Shown here piece by piece: positions 38,704-48,064 of a stretch of DNA of 64,000 bases. The notes beneath the pieces were generated by a model that was not told the origin of the DNA, made no database searches, and saw only the letters and a list, made by a program, of their open reading frames with translations. Position numbers and translations under genes: made by a program. Numbering within the stretch: the first letter of the stretch is position 1; each line of letters opens with the position of its first letter. The DNA comes from Paracoccus denitrificans (GTDB lineage Bacteria; Pseudomonadota; Alphaproteobacteria; Rhodobacterales; Rhodobacteraceae), in contig NZ_FNEA01000016.1 in NCBI RefSeq assembly GCF_900100045.1, positions 1 through 64,000 of the forward strand, given 5' to 3'.

Positions 38704-40488
38704 ATGAACAAGATGACGAAAGTGAGCACCGCCGTCGATCCGATCACCCTTCAGGTCATTCGCGGCAGTTTGGAGACCATCGCCGAGGAAATGGGGCATG
38801 TGCTTTATCGCATGTCGTTTTCGTCGATCATCCGGGAAAGCCAAGATCTTGGCGCGGGCCTGTTCGACGTGGATTTCAACACGCTTTGCGAGTCGGAATC
38901 GACGCCCATGCATATCGGCTCGATCCCCGGCTACCTGCGCGGCATCGCCGAGACGCTGGAGGACGGCGAATGGTATGAGGGCGACGTGGTCGTCCACAAC
39001 CACCCCTATCACGGCGCCAGCCACACGCCCGACCTTGCCATCGTCGTGCCGGTGTTCTTCCGCGGCCGCCTTGTCGGCTTTGCCGGGAACACCGCGCATC
39101 ACGTCGATATCGGCGCGGCGACGCCCGGCCTGATCATCGACGTGCCCGACGTCTATGCCGAGGGGATGCTGTTCGCCGGCACCAAGCTTTATCGCAAGGG
39201 CGAGCCGAACAATGCGATGTGGAACTATATCCGCCGCAATTCCCGCGCGGCGGGGCAGCTCGTCGCCGATATCGAGGCGCAGATCGCCTCGGCGCGCCTG
39301 GGCGCCCGCCGCTTTGCCGAGCTGCTGGACAAATACGGCGAGGAGACCGTCTTCGCCGCCGCCAACCAGTTGATGGATTATGCCGAGCGGATGATCCGCC
39401 AGCGCATCGGCGAGATCCCGGACGGCGATTACGTCGCCGAGGGCTGGCTGGACGACGACGGGCGCAACCGCGACCGGCGGCTGAAGGTCAAGGTCACGGT
39501 CCGGGTGCGCGGCGACGAGGTCGAGGTGGACCTGACCGGCTCGGCCGACCAGACCCCCACCGCCTATAACGTGCCCTTCGAGGGCTCGACCAAGGTTGCG
39601 GCCTATGCGGGTTTCCGCAAGCTCCTGCTGGATGCCGCGACCTCCGAGGTCCGGGTGCCCTCGAACGAGGGTTCGTTCCGGCCGATCAAGGTGACGGCGC
39701 CGCTGGGCTCGATCTTCAACCCGCGCCCGCCCGCCTCGGCCGAGGCGCGGTTCACGCAATGCAACCGCATGATCGACCTGATCATCCGCGCGCTTGCGCC
39801 GGTGATGCCGGAACAGGTGATCGCGGGATCGTCGGCCTCGATCAGCTTCGCGGCCTATTCCGGGGTGCGGCCCTCGGGCGACTACTGGGTGTTCCTGGAG
39901 GTGAACGAGGGCGCCTATGGCGGCCGGCCGCGCAGCGACGGGCCGGACAGTATCGACAACCTGATGGCCAACACCCGCAACAACCCGCTGGAAGACCTGG
40001 CCATGCATATCCCGATGATCTGCGACCGCTACGAGCTGCGCGACGACGCCCCGCCCGGCGCGGGCGAGTTCCGCGGCGGCATCGGCGTGGTCAAGGCGCA
40101 GCGGGTGCTGACCCCCGCCTTCATCACCCATGAATCCGAACGCCATACCGAGGCGCCCTGGGGCATCTTCGGCGGCCAGGACGGCGCGGTGGGCCGCTGC
40201 ACGATCACCAATCCCAACCGTCCCGGCGAGACGCGCGAGATGCATTCCAAGTTCTCGGGCCTCGCGGTCGGGCCGGACGACGTGATGACCTATTACAGCC
40301 CCAACGGCGGCGGCTATGGCGATCCGCTGAACCGGCCCGCCGCAAAGGTGCTGGAGGACGTGCTGGACGGCTATTGCTCGGTCGCCCGCGCCCGCGAGGT
40401 CTATGGCGTGGTGGTCGATCCCGAGGCCGAGACGGTCGATCTGGCCGCCACCGAGAAACTGCGCCTCGCCATGCAGAAACACGATTGA
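38704..40488 (+). CDS. hyuB: N-methylhydantoinase/5-oxoprolinase-type subunit B (HyuB)
   Basis: A 594-residue partner of HyuA. It has DPITLQVIRGSLETIAEEMG, SIIRESQDLGAGLFD, HNHPYHGASHTPDLAIV (metal-binding His and Asp), and APPGAGEFRGGIGVVKAQRV, all typical of hydantoinase B/oxoprolinase. I choose ATG 38704 because AAAGGGG lies 6 nt upstream; ATG 38698 directly abuts that site. It lies 12 nt after hyuA and is co-translated. Together they open N-methylhydantoin or 5-substituted hydantoins at the cost of ATP. Confidence 0.88.
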   Translation: MNKMTKVSTAVDPITLQVIRGSLETIAEEMGHVLYRMSFSSIIRESQDLGAGLFDVDFNTLCESESTPMHIGSIPGYLRGIAETLEDGEWYEGDVVVHNHPYHGASHTPDLAIVVPVFFRGRLVGFAGNTAHHVDIGAATPGLIIDVPDVYAEGMLFAGTKLYRKGEPNNAMWNYIRRNSRAAGQLVADIEAQIASARLGARRFAELLDKYGEETVFAAANQLMDYAERMIRQRIGEIPDGDYVAEGWLDDDGRNRDRRLKVKVTVRVRGDEVEVDLTGSADQTPTAYNVPFEGSTKVAAYAGFRKLLLDAATSEVRVPSNEGSFRPIKVTAPLGSIFNPRPPASAEARFTQCNRMIDLIIRALAPVMPEQVIAGSSASISFAAYSGVRPSGDYWVFLEVNEGAYGGRPRSDGPDSIDNLMANTRNNPLEDLAMHIPMICDRYELRDDAPPGAGEFRGGIGVVKAQRVLTPAFITHESERHTEAPWGIFGGQDGAVGRCTITNPNRPGETREMHSKFSGLAVGPDDVMTYYSPNGGGYGDPLNRPAAKVLEDVLDGYCSVARAREVYGVVVDPEAETVDLAATEKLRLAMQKHD

Positions 40489-40490
40489 GA

Positions 40491-40516
40491 AAAGGGGCCG
40501 CGCAAAGCGGCCCTTT
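40491..40516 (+). terminator. Intercistronic hairpin after hyuB
   Basis: AAAGGGGCCGC, loop GCAAA, GCGGCCCTTT pair with a single bulge, starting 2 nt after the hyuB stop. The following T-run is only three long, so it may cause partial termination, lowering permease relative to enzyme expression. Confidence 0.5.
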
Positions 40517-40590
40517 CCACATCCAGAAGGCCGCGCGCGAGCCCCGCTTTGCGCGACGGTCCCGTTCATCCATCAACAGGGATAAGAACC

Positions 40591-42063
40591 ATGTCCATGA
40601 CAGAACGCCTGGACGCGCGCGCCGAGCGCAGCGCGCTGATCGAGGAAAGCATCCTGCCCATCCGCGCCGCCCAGCGTCCCATCGGCGCGCTCGGCTATGC
40701 CTGGATCTGGGTCGGCATCGCCGTCATCATCGCCACCTATTCGCTGGGCGCGACCGGCATCCAGGGCGGCTTCGGCCTTGGGACGGTGGCGTTGACCATC
40801 CTGCTGGCCAATCTCGCCATCGGCGCCTTCATGCTGCTGACCGCCGATATCGGCACCGAGCACGGCATTTCCTTCGCGGTCTACCTGCGTGCGCCCTTTG
40901 GCATCCACGGCACGCATCTGCCCGCCGTGTCGCGCGGGCTGGTCGCGGCCATGTGGTTCGGCATCCAGACCTATCTGGGGGCGCTGGCGCTGAACGGCAT
41001 CGGCGAATATTTCCTGGGCTTTTCCAACTGGTTCCTGTGGTATGCAGCCTTTGCCGCCGTGCAGGTGGCCAATACCATGCTGGGCATCAGGTCGGTCGAG
41101 CGGCTGGCGGCCCTGGCCGCGCCGGCGATCATCGCCATCTCGGTCTGGATGTATTTCACCCTGGAGGGCATCGCCGAAACCAAGGGGCTGAACATCTGGA
41201 CCTTCCGGGCCGAGGGGCAGGCCTCGCTGATCGTGCTGTTCATCGCGAACATGAGCTTCTGGTCCACCATGGCCATCGACATTCCGAACCTGACGCGCTT
41301 TGTCCATACCCGCACCGGCACGCGCAGCTTCCTGGAGCGCAATCGCAGCATATTCCTGGCGCAGCTCGTCGCGCTGCCGGCCACCCAGGCCATGATCGCG
41401 GGGATCGGCGCCATCTCGTTCATCGCGACCGGCAACTGGAACCCCGTCGAGGTCATCCAGGGCGATGCCCAGGGCCTTGCGCTGCTCGCCCTGCTGGTTC
41501 TGGTGGTGCTGGCGCAATGGTCCACGAACAACTCGGCCAACCTGATCCCGGCCGCGCTGACTTTCGTCAACCTTGCGCCGCGCGTCATCTCATACCGCGG
41601 CGGCGTCGCCCTGGCGGGGGTTGTCGGGACGCTGTGCTTTCCCTGGCAGATCCTGGACAACCTGTTCATGTTCCTGGGCTATTACGGCGCCTTCCTGTCG
41701 GCGATTGGCGGGATCATGGTGGCAGACTACCATGCGATCCGCCGCCGCCGGGTGAACGTGCCCGCCCTGTTCGACCTTCATGGGCAGTACCGCTATTTTT
41801 CCGGTGTCAATCCGGCGGGGATGGTCGCATGGCTTGTGGCGGGCGGCATTGCGGCATGGTGGTCGGCCTATGCCTTCGTCATCGGCTTTCCGCTGGGCTT
41901 CCTGCTCTACCTGTTCCTGATGAGGACCTGGGTGCTGCCGCAATACCGGCAGGAGGAACTGGCGGACCGGACCGGCGACGATTTCCTGGCCGCCTCGGTC
42001 GGGATGGACTGGGTGCATGTCGCCGGCGGACGGTTCGTCCGCAAGCCTTGCGGTGCCGCATAG
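40591..42063 (+). CDS. NCS1-family permease (hydantoin/allantoin/cytosine type)
   Basis: A 490-residue inner-membrane carrier with about twelve helices. NCS1 elements are RPIGALGYAWIWVGIAVIIATY, GATGIQGGFGLG and DIGTEHGISFAVYLRAPFG near the front, and WSTNNSANLIPAALTFVNLAP in TM8. Members import nucleobases, allantoin or hydantoins with sodium or protons. Its position as last gene of the amidase-HyuA-HyuB operon points to a hydantoin-type substrate, as for Mhp1. ATG 40591 follows AGGGATAAGAACC. Confidence 0.85.
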   Translation: MSMTERLDARAERSALIEESILPIRAAQRPIGALGYAWIWVGIAVIIATYSLGATGIQGGFGLGTVALTILLANLAIGAFMLLTADIGTEHGISFAVYLRAPFGIHGTHLPAVSRGLVAAMWFGIQTYLGALALNGIGEYFLGFSNWFLWYAAFAAVQVANTMLGIRSVERLAALAAPAIIAISVWMYFTLEGIAETKGLNIWTFRAEGQASLIVLFIANMSFWSTMAIDIPNLTRFVHTRTGTRSFLERNRSIFLAQLVALPATQAMIAGIGAISFIATGNWNPVEVIQGDAQGLALLALLVLVVLAQWSTNNSANLIPAALTFVNLAPRVISYRGGVALAGVVGTLCFPWQILDNLFMFLGYYGAFLSAIGGIMVADYHAIRRRRVNVPALFDLHGQYRYFSGVNPAGMVAWLVAGGIAAWWSAYAFVIGFPLGFLLYLFLMRTWVLPQYRQEELADRTGDDFLAASVGMDWVHVAGGRFVRKPCGAA

Positions 42064-42072
42064 CGGTCGCGC

Positions 42073-42104
42073 GCCGGGCCGCCCCCGGGGGGGTCCGGCC
42101 CGGC
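42073..42104. repeat. GC-rich inverted repeat after the NCS1 permease
   Basis: GCCGGGCC (42073-42080) and GGCCCGGC (42097-42104) form a perfect 8-bp stem around a loop that contains CCCCCGGGGG. It lies 10 bp after the permease stop, in a 198-bp gap without a gene. There is no T-run, so it may serve as a Rho-type or RNA-stability hairpin. Confidence 0.4.
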
Positions 42105-42261
42105 GGCCGGCGCGTCCGAACGGGGGCCGGTTCCATGCCGCAAGTTGCCATGCCGAAGGCCGCGATCGGCAAGACTCGGCCAACGAAGGCGTGGTCCCTT
42201 GAAATACGGCTCTGGCTGGGTCTCGATGGCAAGCGACTGAATCACCTATCCTCGGGGCATC

Positions 42262-43863
42262 ATGTATTCGCAAAAACTCCTTCGTCGCACCCTGCTGCAA
42301 ACCGCTCTGGGGGGTGGCGCCTTCTTCCTGCTGCCGGGCATCGCGCGGGCGGCCGGGGGCGCCGCCGGCGATGCGGAGCAGGCTGCGTTCTCGTTCGAGC
42401 TTCTGACGGAAAGGGCGCGCGAACTTGCGCAGCAGGCCTACCAACCCCCCGAAATCGAAGAGGCCGAGATCCTGGAACAGGTGGATTACGACCGCCATAA
42501 CGAAATCCGTTTCCGCAAGGACCGGGCGCTGTGGGGGGATGGGACGGCGTCCTCGCAGGCGCGCTTTTTCTTCCCCGGCCGCTATTTCAAGCAGCCCGTG
42601 CATCTTTACGCGCTCGATGGCGGCATGGCGACCGAGATCCCGTTCTCGCTGGATCTTTTCGACATCCCTTCCGACAATCCCGCCAGGCGGCTGAGCAAGA
42701 CCGAGGGTTTTGCCGGCTTCAGCGTCATGGATGCCGAGACCGAGCGCGACTGGATGGCCTTTCTGGGCGCGTCCTACTGGCGGACCTCGGGTTACAGCGG
42801 GCAGTTCGGCCTGTCGGCCCGGGGCCTTGCCATCGATACCGCCATTCCCGACGGCCCCGAGGAGTTCCCGCTTTTCACCCATTTCTGGCTGGAGCCGGAA
42901 ACCGAAAGCGGCATGACCACCTATGCGCTGCTGGACAGCCCGCGCGCGACGGGCGCCTATCGCATCGTCTCGCGCCGTGGCGAGGGGGTCGTGCAGGAGA
43001 TCACCGCCCGGATCTTCATGCGCGACCCGGTCGAGCGGCTGGGCATCGCGCCCCTGACCTCGATGTACTGGTTCGGCAAGAACACGCCGCATGTCGCGCC
43101 CGACTGGCGGCCCGAGGTGCACGATTCGGACGGGCTGGAAATCCTGACCCATACCGGCGAACGCATCTGGCGGCCGCTGAACAACCCGCCCCATACGATG
43201 GCGAATACCTTTACCGCCCCCTCGGTCAAGGGGTTCGGGCTGATGCAGCGGGAAAGAAATTTCGAGCAATACCAGGATGACGGCGTCTTCTACGAAAAGC
43301 GCGCCAGCGCCTGGATCGCACCAAGCGAGGACTGGGGCGACGGCGCGGTCACGCTGGTCGAGCTGAGCACCGACGACGAGATCCACGACAATATCGTGGC
43401 CTTCTGGCAGCCCGCCGCCCCGGCCAGGCGCGGCGACGAATACGAGCTGAGCTATACGCTGTCATGGCTCAAGGACGGCCCGCTGACCGGCACGACGGGG
43501 CAGTTCGCCGCGGTCCGCATCGGTGCCGGTGGCGTGCCGGGCCAGCCGCGGCCGCAGGAGACGGTCAAGATCGTCTGCGATTTCACGCCCTGGTCGCTGG
43601 GCCCCGACGACAAGCCGCATCTCAACATCACCGCCTCGCGCGGGGTGATCTCCAACGATGCGGTCTATCCCATCGTGGGCAGCCAGTCCTGGCGCGCGAT
43701 GTTCGACCTTGGCTTCGGCGGACCCGAGGAACTGGTGGCCCGCGACGACAGTCCCATCGACCTGCGCGTATTCGTTGCGAAGGCCGAGGATGCGGTGACC
43801 GAGACCCTCTTGCTGCAACTCTTTCCCGCGCAGTTGCGGGCGCTGCTGTCACGCAGGCCGTGA
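42262..43863 (+). CDS. Periplasmic glucan biosynthesis protein (OpgD/OpgG)
   Basis: A 533-residue secreted protein. The signal has a twin-arginine core (LLRRTLLQTALGGGAFFLLPG) and ends ARAAG, so Tat export is likely, as for OpgD. The mature part is the MdoG domain: SFELLTERARELAQQAY, YDRHNEIRFRKDRALWG, FPGRYFKQPVHLY, LDSPRATGAYRIV, LTSMYWFGKNTPH and YELSYTLSW. Such proteins shape linear or cyclic osmoregulated periplasmic glucans. No opgH-type glucosyltransferase is adjacent in this window, so its synthetic partner is elsewhere. OpgG versus OpgD cannot be settled from sequence alone. Confidence 0.85.
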   Translation: MYSQKLLRRTLLQTALGGGAFFLLPGIARAAGGAAGDAEQAAFSFELLTERARELAQQAYQPPEIEEAEILEQVDYDRHNEIRFRKDRALWGDGTASSQARFFFPGRYFKQPVHLYALDGGMATEIPFSLDLFDIPSDNPARRLSKTEGFAGFSVMDAETERDWMAFLGASYWRTSGYSGQFGLSARGLAIDTAIPDGPEEFPLFTHFWLEPETESGMTTYALLDSPRATGAYRIVSRRGEGVVQEITARIFMRDPVERLGIAPLTSMYWFGKNTPHVAPDWRPEVHDSDGLEILTHTGERIWRPLNNPPHTMANTFTAPSVKGFGLMQRERNFEQYQDDGVFYEKRASAWIAPSEDWGDGAVTLVELSTDDEIHDNIVAFWQPAAPARRGDEYELSYTLSWLKDGPLTGTTGQFAAVRIGAGGVPGQPRPQETVKIVCDFTPWSLGPDDKPHLNITASRGVISNDAVYPIVGSQSWRAMFDLGFGGPEELVARDDSPIDLRVFVAKAEDAVTETLLLQLFPAQLRALLSRRP

Positions 43864-44041
43864 TCCGGCAGGCGGGGCCGGCCCCGCTGTGCCTGCGCAT
43901 ATCGCCCCGCAGAGGCCGTAAACCGTTGAGCCATGGCCGGTTTCGCGCCCAAGCGCGGTGGAACGCCCGCGCGGCGTGGGCGTTGGGCAAAGGGGCAGGG
44001 CTGCGGCCCGCCGCTGCGGTCATGGGCAAAGGCGACAGGAT

Positions 44042-44662
44042 TTGACGGCAGAGCGCATCATCCTTGCGGACGACCACCCGGTCTTTCGGGACGGGTTGCG
44101 GCGCATCGTCGCCCGGCTGGTGCCGGGGGCCGACCTGTTCGAGGCCGCCAGCTTTGCCGAGGTCGACGCGCTGGCCAAGGTGGGCGGGGCGCCCGCGGCC
44201 TTTCTGCTGGACCTGCTGTTTCCCGGCTTCGACCCCGAGCACGGCATCGCCGCCCTGCGCCGCGATTATCCGCGCGCGACGATCATCGTGATCTCGATGG
44301 TCGATGACGACCGCACCGTGGCCCGCGTCATGCAGGCCGGCGCCGACGGCTTCATCGGCAAGGCCGTCACCCCCGAGGAGGTGGCCCGGGCCATCCGACT
44401 GATCCGCGAGGGCGAGGTGGTGATCCGCCAGAGCAGTGGCGGCCCGCTGCCCGCTGCGCCCGACGACCGCATCGAGGCGCTGAGCCCGCGGCAAAAGGAG
44501 GTGCTGCGGCTGATCGCACGCGGCGCCTCGAACAAGGAGATCGCGCGCGAACTGGAGATTTCGCCCTTCACGGTGCGCATCCATGTCTCGGCCATCCTGC
44601 GGGTGCTGGAGGTGCCGACCCGCGCGGCCGCGGCGGCGCGGGCAGGGCAGGGCGCGCTTTAG
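44042..44662 (+). CDS. NarL/LuxR-type response regulator
   Basis: A two-domain regulator of about 206 residues. The receiver domain has the acidic pair [14 protein letters not shown], phospho-acceptor Asp in [11 protein letters not shown], Ser in ISMVDDDR and Lys in [11 protein letters not shown]. The HTH is [35 protein letters not shown]. No ATG fits; I favour TTG 44042 just before the receiver, with AAAGG about 9 nt upstream; upstream in-frame codons are not receiver-like. It converges on the adjacent hybrid kinase gene (stops overlap within TTAG), and is its probable partner. A link to the peptide locus is inferred. Confidence 0.82.
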   Translation: MTAERIILADDHPVFRDGLRRIVARLVPGADLFEAASFAEVDALAKVGGAPAAFLLDLLFPGFDPEHGIAALRRDYPRATIIVISMVDDDRTVARVMQAGADGFIGKAVTPEEVARAIRLIREGEVVIRQSSGGPLPAAPDDRIEALSPRQKEVLRLIARGASNKEIARELEISPFTVRIHVSAILRVLEVPTRAAAAARAGQGAL

Positions 44663-46344
44663 CCGCCGCGCTCCAGCCGCAGCGACAGCATCAGCGCGCG
44701 CAACTCGGCCGGCCGCATCGGCTTGGGCAGGATCGGCAGGCCGGCCTCGCCCAACCGTTCGCGCACGCGGGCCTCGTCATGGGCGGTGATGACGATGGCG
44801 GGGATCGGCGCGCCAAGGGCGGCGCGCGCGATGGCGATGGCATCGCCGCCGGTCAGCGGGCCGTTCAGGTCGAAATCGGCGACGATCATGTCGCAGGGCG
44901 GCACATCGCGGGGCGGCTGCTCATGGGCGTGGACCGTGCAGCCCCAGCGTTCCATCAGCATCTGCGTGGACAGAAGCACGGCCGGATCGTCCTCGATCAG
45001 CAGGACGCGAAGCCCCTGCAGCAGGCTTTGCGGCGGGCTGCTGCGCGGGCGGTCGTCGGGGTGGCCGTCGGGGTGGGGCGGCGCGGGCGGCGGTTCGGTC
45101 GCGCGCAGCCCGGTCAGCGCCACCGTGGTCCCGCGTCCGGGGATCGAGCGCAGCTCGACCCCCGCGCCGATCAGCTGCGCCATGCGTTGCACGATGGCAA
45201 GGCCCAGCCCCACGCCCTCGACATCGCGGCCGGGCGGCTGGACGCGATAGAACTCCTCGAACAGATGCGGCTGGTGCTCGGGCGCGACGCCGATGCCGCG
45301 GTCGATCACCAGCACGTCGACCCCTGACCCGTGCCTGCGGCAGCCGATCAGCACCCGCGCGCCGGGCGCGTATTTCACCGCGTTCGAGACCAGGTTTTGC
45401 AGCATCACCGTCAGCAGGCCCGGATCGCTTTCCACCGTCAGCCCGGTTTCGACCAGCCGCAGCTCGACCCCGGCACGGCGTGCGGCCTCCTGGTGCTGGG
45501 TGACGACGTCGCGCAGGATCGCGCCCAGCGGCACCGGCTGCATGCGCGGCACGACGCCGCCGCTGTCCAGCGTCGCGATGTCCAGAAGCGAGCGGAACAT
45601 GCGCCGGACGCTTTGCAGCGAATGCTCGATATTCTCGACCATCTGCCGTTCGGACGGCGCCAGCCCCGCCTCGCGCAGGCAATTGGTGAACAGGCTGATG
45701 GCGTGGATCGGCTGGCGCAGGTCGTGGCTGGCCTGGGCCAGAAAGCGCGACTTGGCCAGGTTGGCGGCATCGGCCGAGCGATAGGCCTCGCGCGTGTCGG
45801 CCAGCAGCAGGTTGGCATAGAAGGGCACGATCAGCGAGGTCAGCACGAAGGTCGCCACCAGATAGGGCTGGGCGCGCCAGAACGGGCTGAAGACGGCGAT
45901 CAGCATCAGGCTGACCAGCGCCGCGACGGTCGCGCCGACCAGATAGCGCGTGCCGTAGCGCATGCCGAAGCCCACCGTCACCCAAAGCAGCAGCGAGGCC
46001 ATCGGCGCCATGAACGGCCCGCCCAGCGTCATCAGCAGCGTCAGCGTACCGAAGTCCAGCACCATGCAGAAGATCCGGCGCCAGTGATAGACGCCGGGCC
46101 ACAGGCGGATCGCGGCGAACATCAGGCAGGTGACGGTCATGAAGACCGGCATGTAGATCTGAAAGACCAGGTCGGCGCTTTCGTCCACCAGTTCCAGCAG
46201 GTTGCCGATCATGGCATAGGCCGCGACCACGACGGTCAGCACCACCCGGACCAGCGATTGCCCGGCCTCGGCGTCGTAGCTGCTGTCGGGCCGGCGGGTG
46301 CCGGATATGGCGCGGCGCAGGCGTGCAGCCGTCAGCATCCCCAT
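44659..46344 (-). CDS. Membrane hybrid histidine kinase with C-terminal receiver
   Basis: About 561 residues. Six or so membrane helices (about 30-190) form the sensor, with no PAS or large periplasmic domain. The dimerisation box is [20 protein letters not shown] (phospho-His in SHDLRQP); the ATPase has [12 protein letters not shown] (N box), [20 protein letters not shown] (G1/F) and [14 protein letters not shown] (G2). A C-terminal receiver has [10 protein letters not shown], the acceptor in [13 protein letters not shown] and [10 protein letters not shown]. The start is uncertain (46344 or 46338 near an AAGGCGA site; the frame is open to 46422). It lies 84 bp downstream of the radical SAM gene on the same strand. 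Membrane-only sensors of this kind can detect peptides or membrane state. Confidence 0.85.
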   Translation of the reverse strand: MGMLTAARLRRAISGTRRPDSSYDAEAGQSLVRVVLTVVVAAYAMIGNLLELVDESADLVFQIYMPVFMTVTCLMFAAIRLWPGVYHWRRIFCMVLDFGTLTLLMTLGGPFMAPMASLLLWVTVGFGMRYGTRYLVGATVAALVSLMLIAVFSPFWRAQPYLVATFVLTSLIVPFYANLLLADTREAYRSADAANLAKSRFLAQASHDLRQPIHAISLFTNCLREAGLAPSERQMVENIEHSLQSVRRMFRSLLDIATLDSGGVVPRMQPVPLGAILRDVVTQHQEAARRAGVELRLVETGLTVESDPGLLTVMLQNLVSNAVKYAPGARVLIGCRRHGSGVDVLVIDRGIGVAPEHQPHLFEEFYRVQPPGRDVEGVGLGLAIVQRMAQLIGAGVELRSIPGRGTTVALTGLRATEPPPAPPHPDGHPDDRPRSSPPQSLLQGLRVLLIEDDPAVLLSTQMLMERWGCTVHAHEQPPRDVPPCDMIVADFDLNGPLTGGDAIAIARAALGAPIPAIVITAHDEARVRERLGEAGLPILPKPMRPAELRALMLSLRLERGG

Positions 46345-46428
46345 TCGCCTTGTCCCCGCCATTGTCCACGACATCCAGCCTAGTCGCCCCTGCGGTGCAA
46401 GGGCAATGCGGCGGCCGCTCATGCGCGA

Positions 46429-47670
46429 TCAGGCGCGCAGGGGCTCGGGTTCTGCCCGCGCGGCGCCCAGGACCGCCTCGGGGGCCGAGCCGGCCAGGAT
46501 CAGCCGCCGCTCGATATCCTCGACCGGGATGCCGCCGCGCACCAGCCAGGCGGAGACCTCTTCGAAGAACGCCTTGAGCGCATCGCAATAGACGCTGGGA
46601 TTGTCGAAGCCGTTCTGCGCCGAATAGCGGTTGGTGAAGGTGCCGCCCCGGCAGGTGCCCCACCATGGGCAGGCGGCGCAGGCGGCCGGCGGCGTGGCGG
46701 CGGCCTGCTGCATCTCAACCAGTGCCGGCGTCGCGAAGATCTGCGCCACGCTGTCGAAATCGCGCACATGGCCGATATCGCGGAAACGTGCGTCCAGCGT
46801 GCGCGCGGTATCCTCGGCGCCCAGCATCCCGTTCGAGGAAATCGTCAGGATGCGCGAAAGTCTGCGTGCCGAATCCGGGCAAGTACGCGCCCCCTCGTCG
46901 CTGAGCAGGGTGTCGAGCAGATCCTTGATGAAGCGCACGCGCAGCCCGCTGTCGCGCCGCCGCACCCAGGCGCGGAACACGCCGAGCATGAAATTCTCGA
47001 CCCCGGCCACCTGTGCCGGCGCGATGCCCTGGTCGTGGCCGCCGTCGGGATGCAGGAAGTTCATCCGCTGCGCGCCGATCTCGCCCGAGAAATGCTCCAG
47101 GCGCCGGGCGCCGTCGCCCTCGGGGTCGATCACGCTCAGCAGGCCGGGATGCAGGTCGATGCCGGCCCCGTTCTCGCCCGCGAGGCGGCGAAAGCCCTGC
47201 ACCGCGCGGCGATAGGTGCCGCGCCCCTTCTTGTCGATGCGAAAGCGGTCGTTCGCCGCCTCGTTGCCGTCCAGGCTGACGCCGACGCCGATCCCCAGAT
47301 CCGCGCAAAAGCGGATCCAGGCGTCGTTGACCAGCATGCCGTTGGTCTGCATCGACAGGCCCAGATCGGCCACCCGGCCGCTTTCGGACAGGCGGCGGGC
47401 GGCGCGGGCGATGCGGGCGATCACCGGCTTGGGCGCCATCATCGGCTCGCCGCCGTGGAAATAGATCATCAGGTTCTCGACCGCGCCGTCGGCGGTGATG
47501 CGGTCCAGGAAGGCTTCGATTTCGGCGGCGGTTTCCTCGTTGACATAGGGCGGATGGAACTTGTGACTCTCATCGCCGCCGAAAAAGAAATAGCAATAGG
47601 TGCAGGCAATGTTGCAGCGCTCGGCCACCTTGACGATCAGGTCCAGAGATTTCGCTTCGCGGCTTTCCAT
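46429..47670 (-). CDS. Radical SAM/SPASM peptide maturase
   Basis: A 413-residue cytoplasmic enzyme. The radical SAM CxxxCxxC motif is Cys19-Cys23-Cys26 (AERCNIACTYCYFF). IYFHGGEPMM is the 'GGEP' SAM site; then LSMQTNGMLVN and GVSLDGNEAAND. A C-terminal SPASM-like region has further cysteines: TCPDSARR, CAACPWWGTCRGGTFTNRYS and SVYCDAL, enough for auxiliary iron-sulfur clusters. A perfect AAGGAGG site precedes ATG 47670. It lies 50 bp after a 64-residue GG-leader peptide, so its substrate is almost surely that peptide. It resembles the maturases annotated FxsB/XYE-type that crosslink side chains; which bond it makes is unknown. Confidence 0.87.
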   Translation of the reverse strand: MESREAKSLDLIVKVAERCNIACTYCYFFFGGDESHKFHPPYVNEETAAEIEAFLDRITADGAVENLMIYFHGGEPMMAPKPVIARIARAARRLSESGRVADLGLSMQTNGMLVNDAWIRFCADLGIGVGVSLDGNEAANDRFRIDKKGRGTYRRAVQGFRRLAGENGAGIDLHPGLLSVIDPEGDGARRLEHFSGEIGAQRMNFLHPDGGHDQGIAPAQVAGVENFMLGVFRAWVRRRDSGLRVRFIKDLLDTLLSDEGARTCPDSARRLSRILTISSNGMLGAEDTARTLDARFRDIGHVRDFDSVAQIFATPALVEMQQAAATPPAACAACPWWGTCRGGTFTNRYSAQNGFDNPSVYCDALKAFFEEVSAWLVRGGIPVEDIERRLILAGSAPEAVLGAARAEPEPLRA

Positions 47671-47720
47671 CGACGATCCTCCTTGGTGACGTTCATGCCG
47701 GCCGGGCGCTGCTCGGGCCG

Positions 47721-47915
47721 TTACTTGCACTCGCCCGTGGTCGTGGTCTTGGAATGGCCGTCGCCGCGCAGGAACTCGGAGCGGCCGAAGCAGACCTGTC
47801 CGCCCGAGACGAGGGCCATTTCGTCATCGGTCAGGAACTCCAGGTCGGCCGGGGGCGCATCGGGCTGGCCGTCCTGCCGGGACATGCGGTCGGCGATGGT
47901 CTTGCGAAGGCTCAT
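47721..47915 (-). CDS. Double-glycine leader RiPP/microcin-like precursor peptide
   Basis: A 64-residue peptide from ATG 47915 (GAGGAG site upstream). Residues 1-39 are a leader: charged MSLRKTIADRMSRQDG, then EFLTDDEMALVSGG, the classic 'LT..El..vSGG' double-glycine cleavage motif. The 25-residue core begins QVCFGRSEFLRGDG and ends HSKTTTTGECK. Notable core features are cysteines at core positions 3 and 24, three aromatic-x-basic triplets (FGR, FLR, HSK) and a four-threonine run. It lies between a C39-peptidase exporter and a radical SAM enzyme. The reading frame is open to 48008 but that extension lacks a ribosome site and spoils the leader form. Confidence 0.8.
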   Translation of the reverse strand: MSLRKTIADRMSRQDGQPDAPPADLEFLTDDEMALVSGGQVCFGRSEFLRGDGHSKTTTTGECK

Positions 47916-48043
47916 TGGGGTCTCCTCTCTCGCTTTGGCTGGTCTGGCCGGGACTTTCCCGGCGGTTCGCCGGACGAAGGCGGCGGTGTCGTGCAGCCTT
48001 CGGCCCAAGGATCAGACTGGCAGGCGACCCCCGGCCTGGCCAT

Positions 48044-48059
48044 TAGCACAGATGCACTA
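48044..48059 (-). promoter_or_regulatory. Copy 2 of a 16-bp palindromic motif, before the precursor gene
   Basis: TAGCACAGATGCACTA lies 129 bp before the precursor start codon and just after the exporter stop. It matches TAGCACGGATGTGCTA (51570-51585, before hlyD) at 13 of 16 positions. This copy is an imperfect palindrome. It may be an operator that lets the peptide and maturase be transcribed separately from the exporter. Confidence 0.45.
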
Positions 48060-48064
48060 GTCGC

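Noticed and set aside
35776..40569. 1597-codon open frame antisense to the hydantoinase operon
   Set aside because: It is the mirror frame of high-GC coding DNA; the forward frames encode clear HyuA/HyuB, and the antisense product is His/Ala/Arg/Asp/Gly-rich with no domain.
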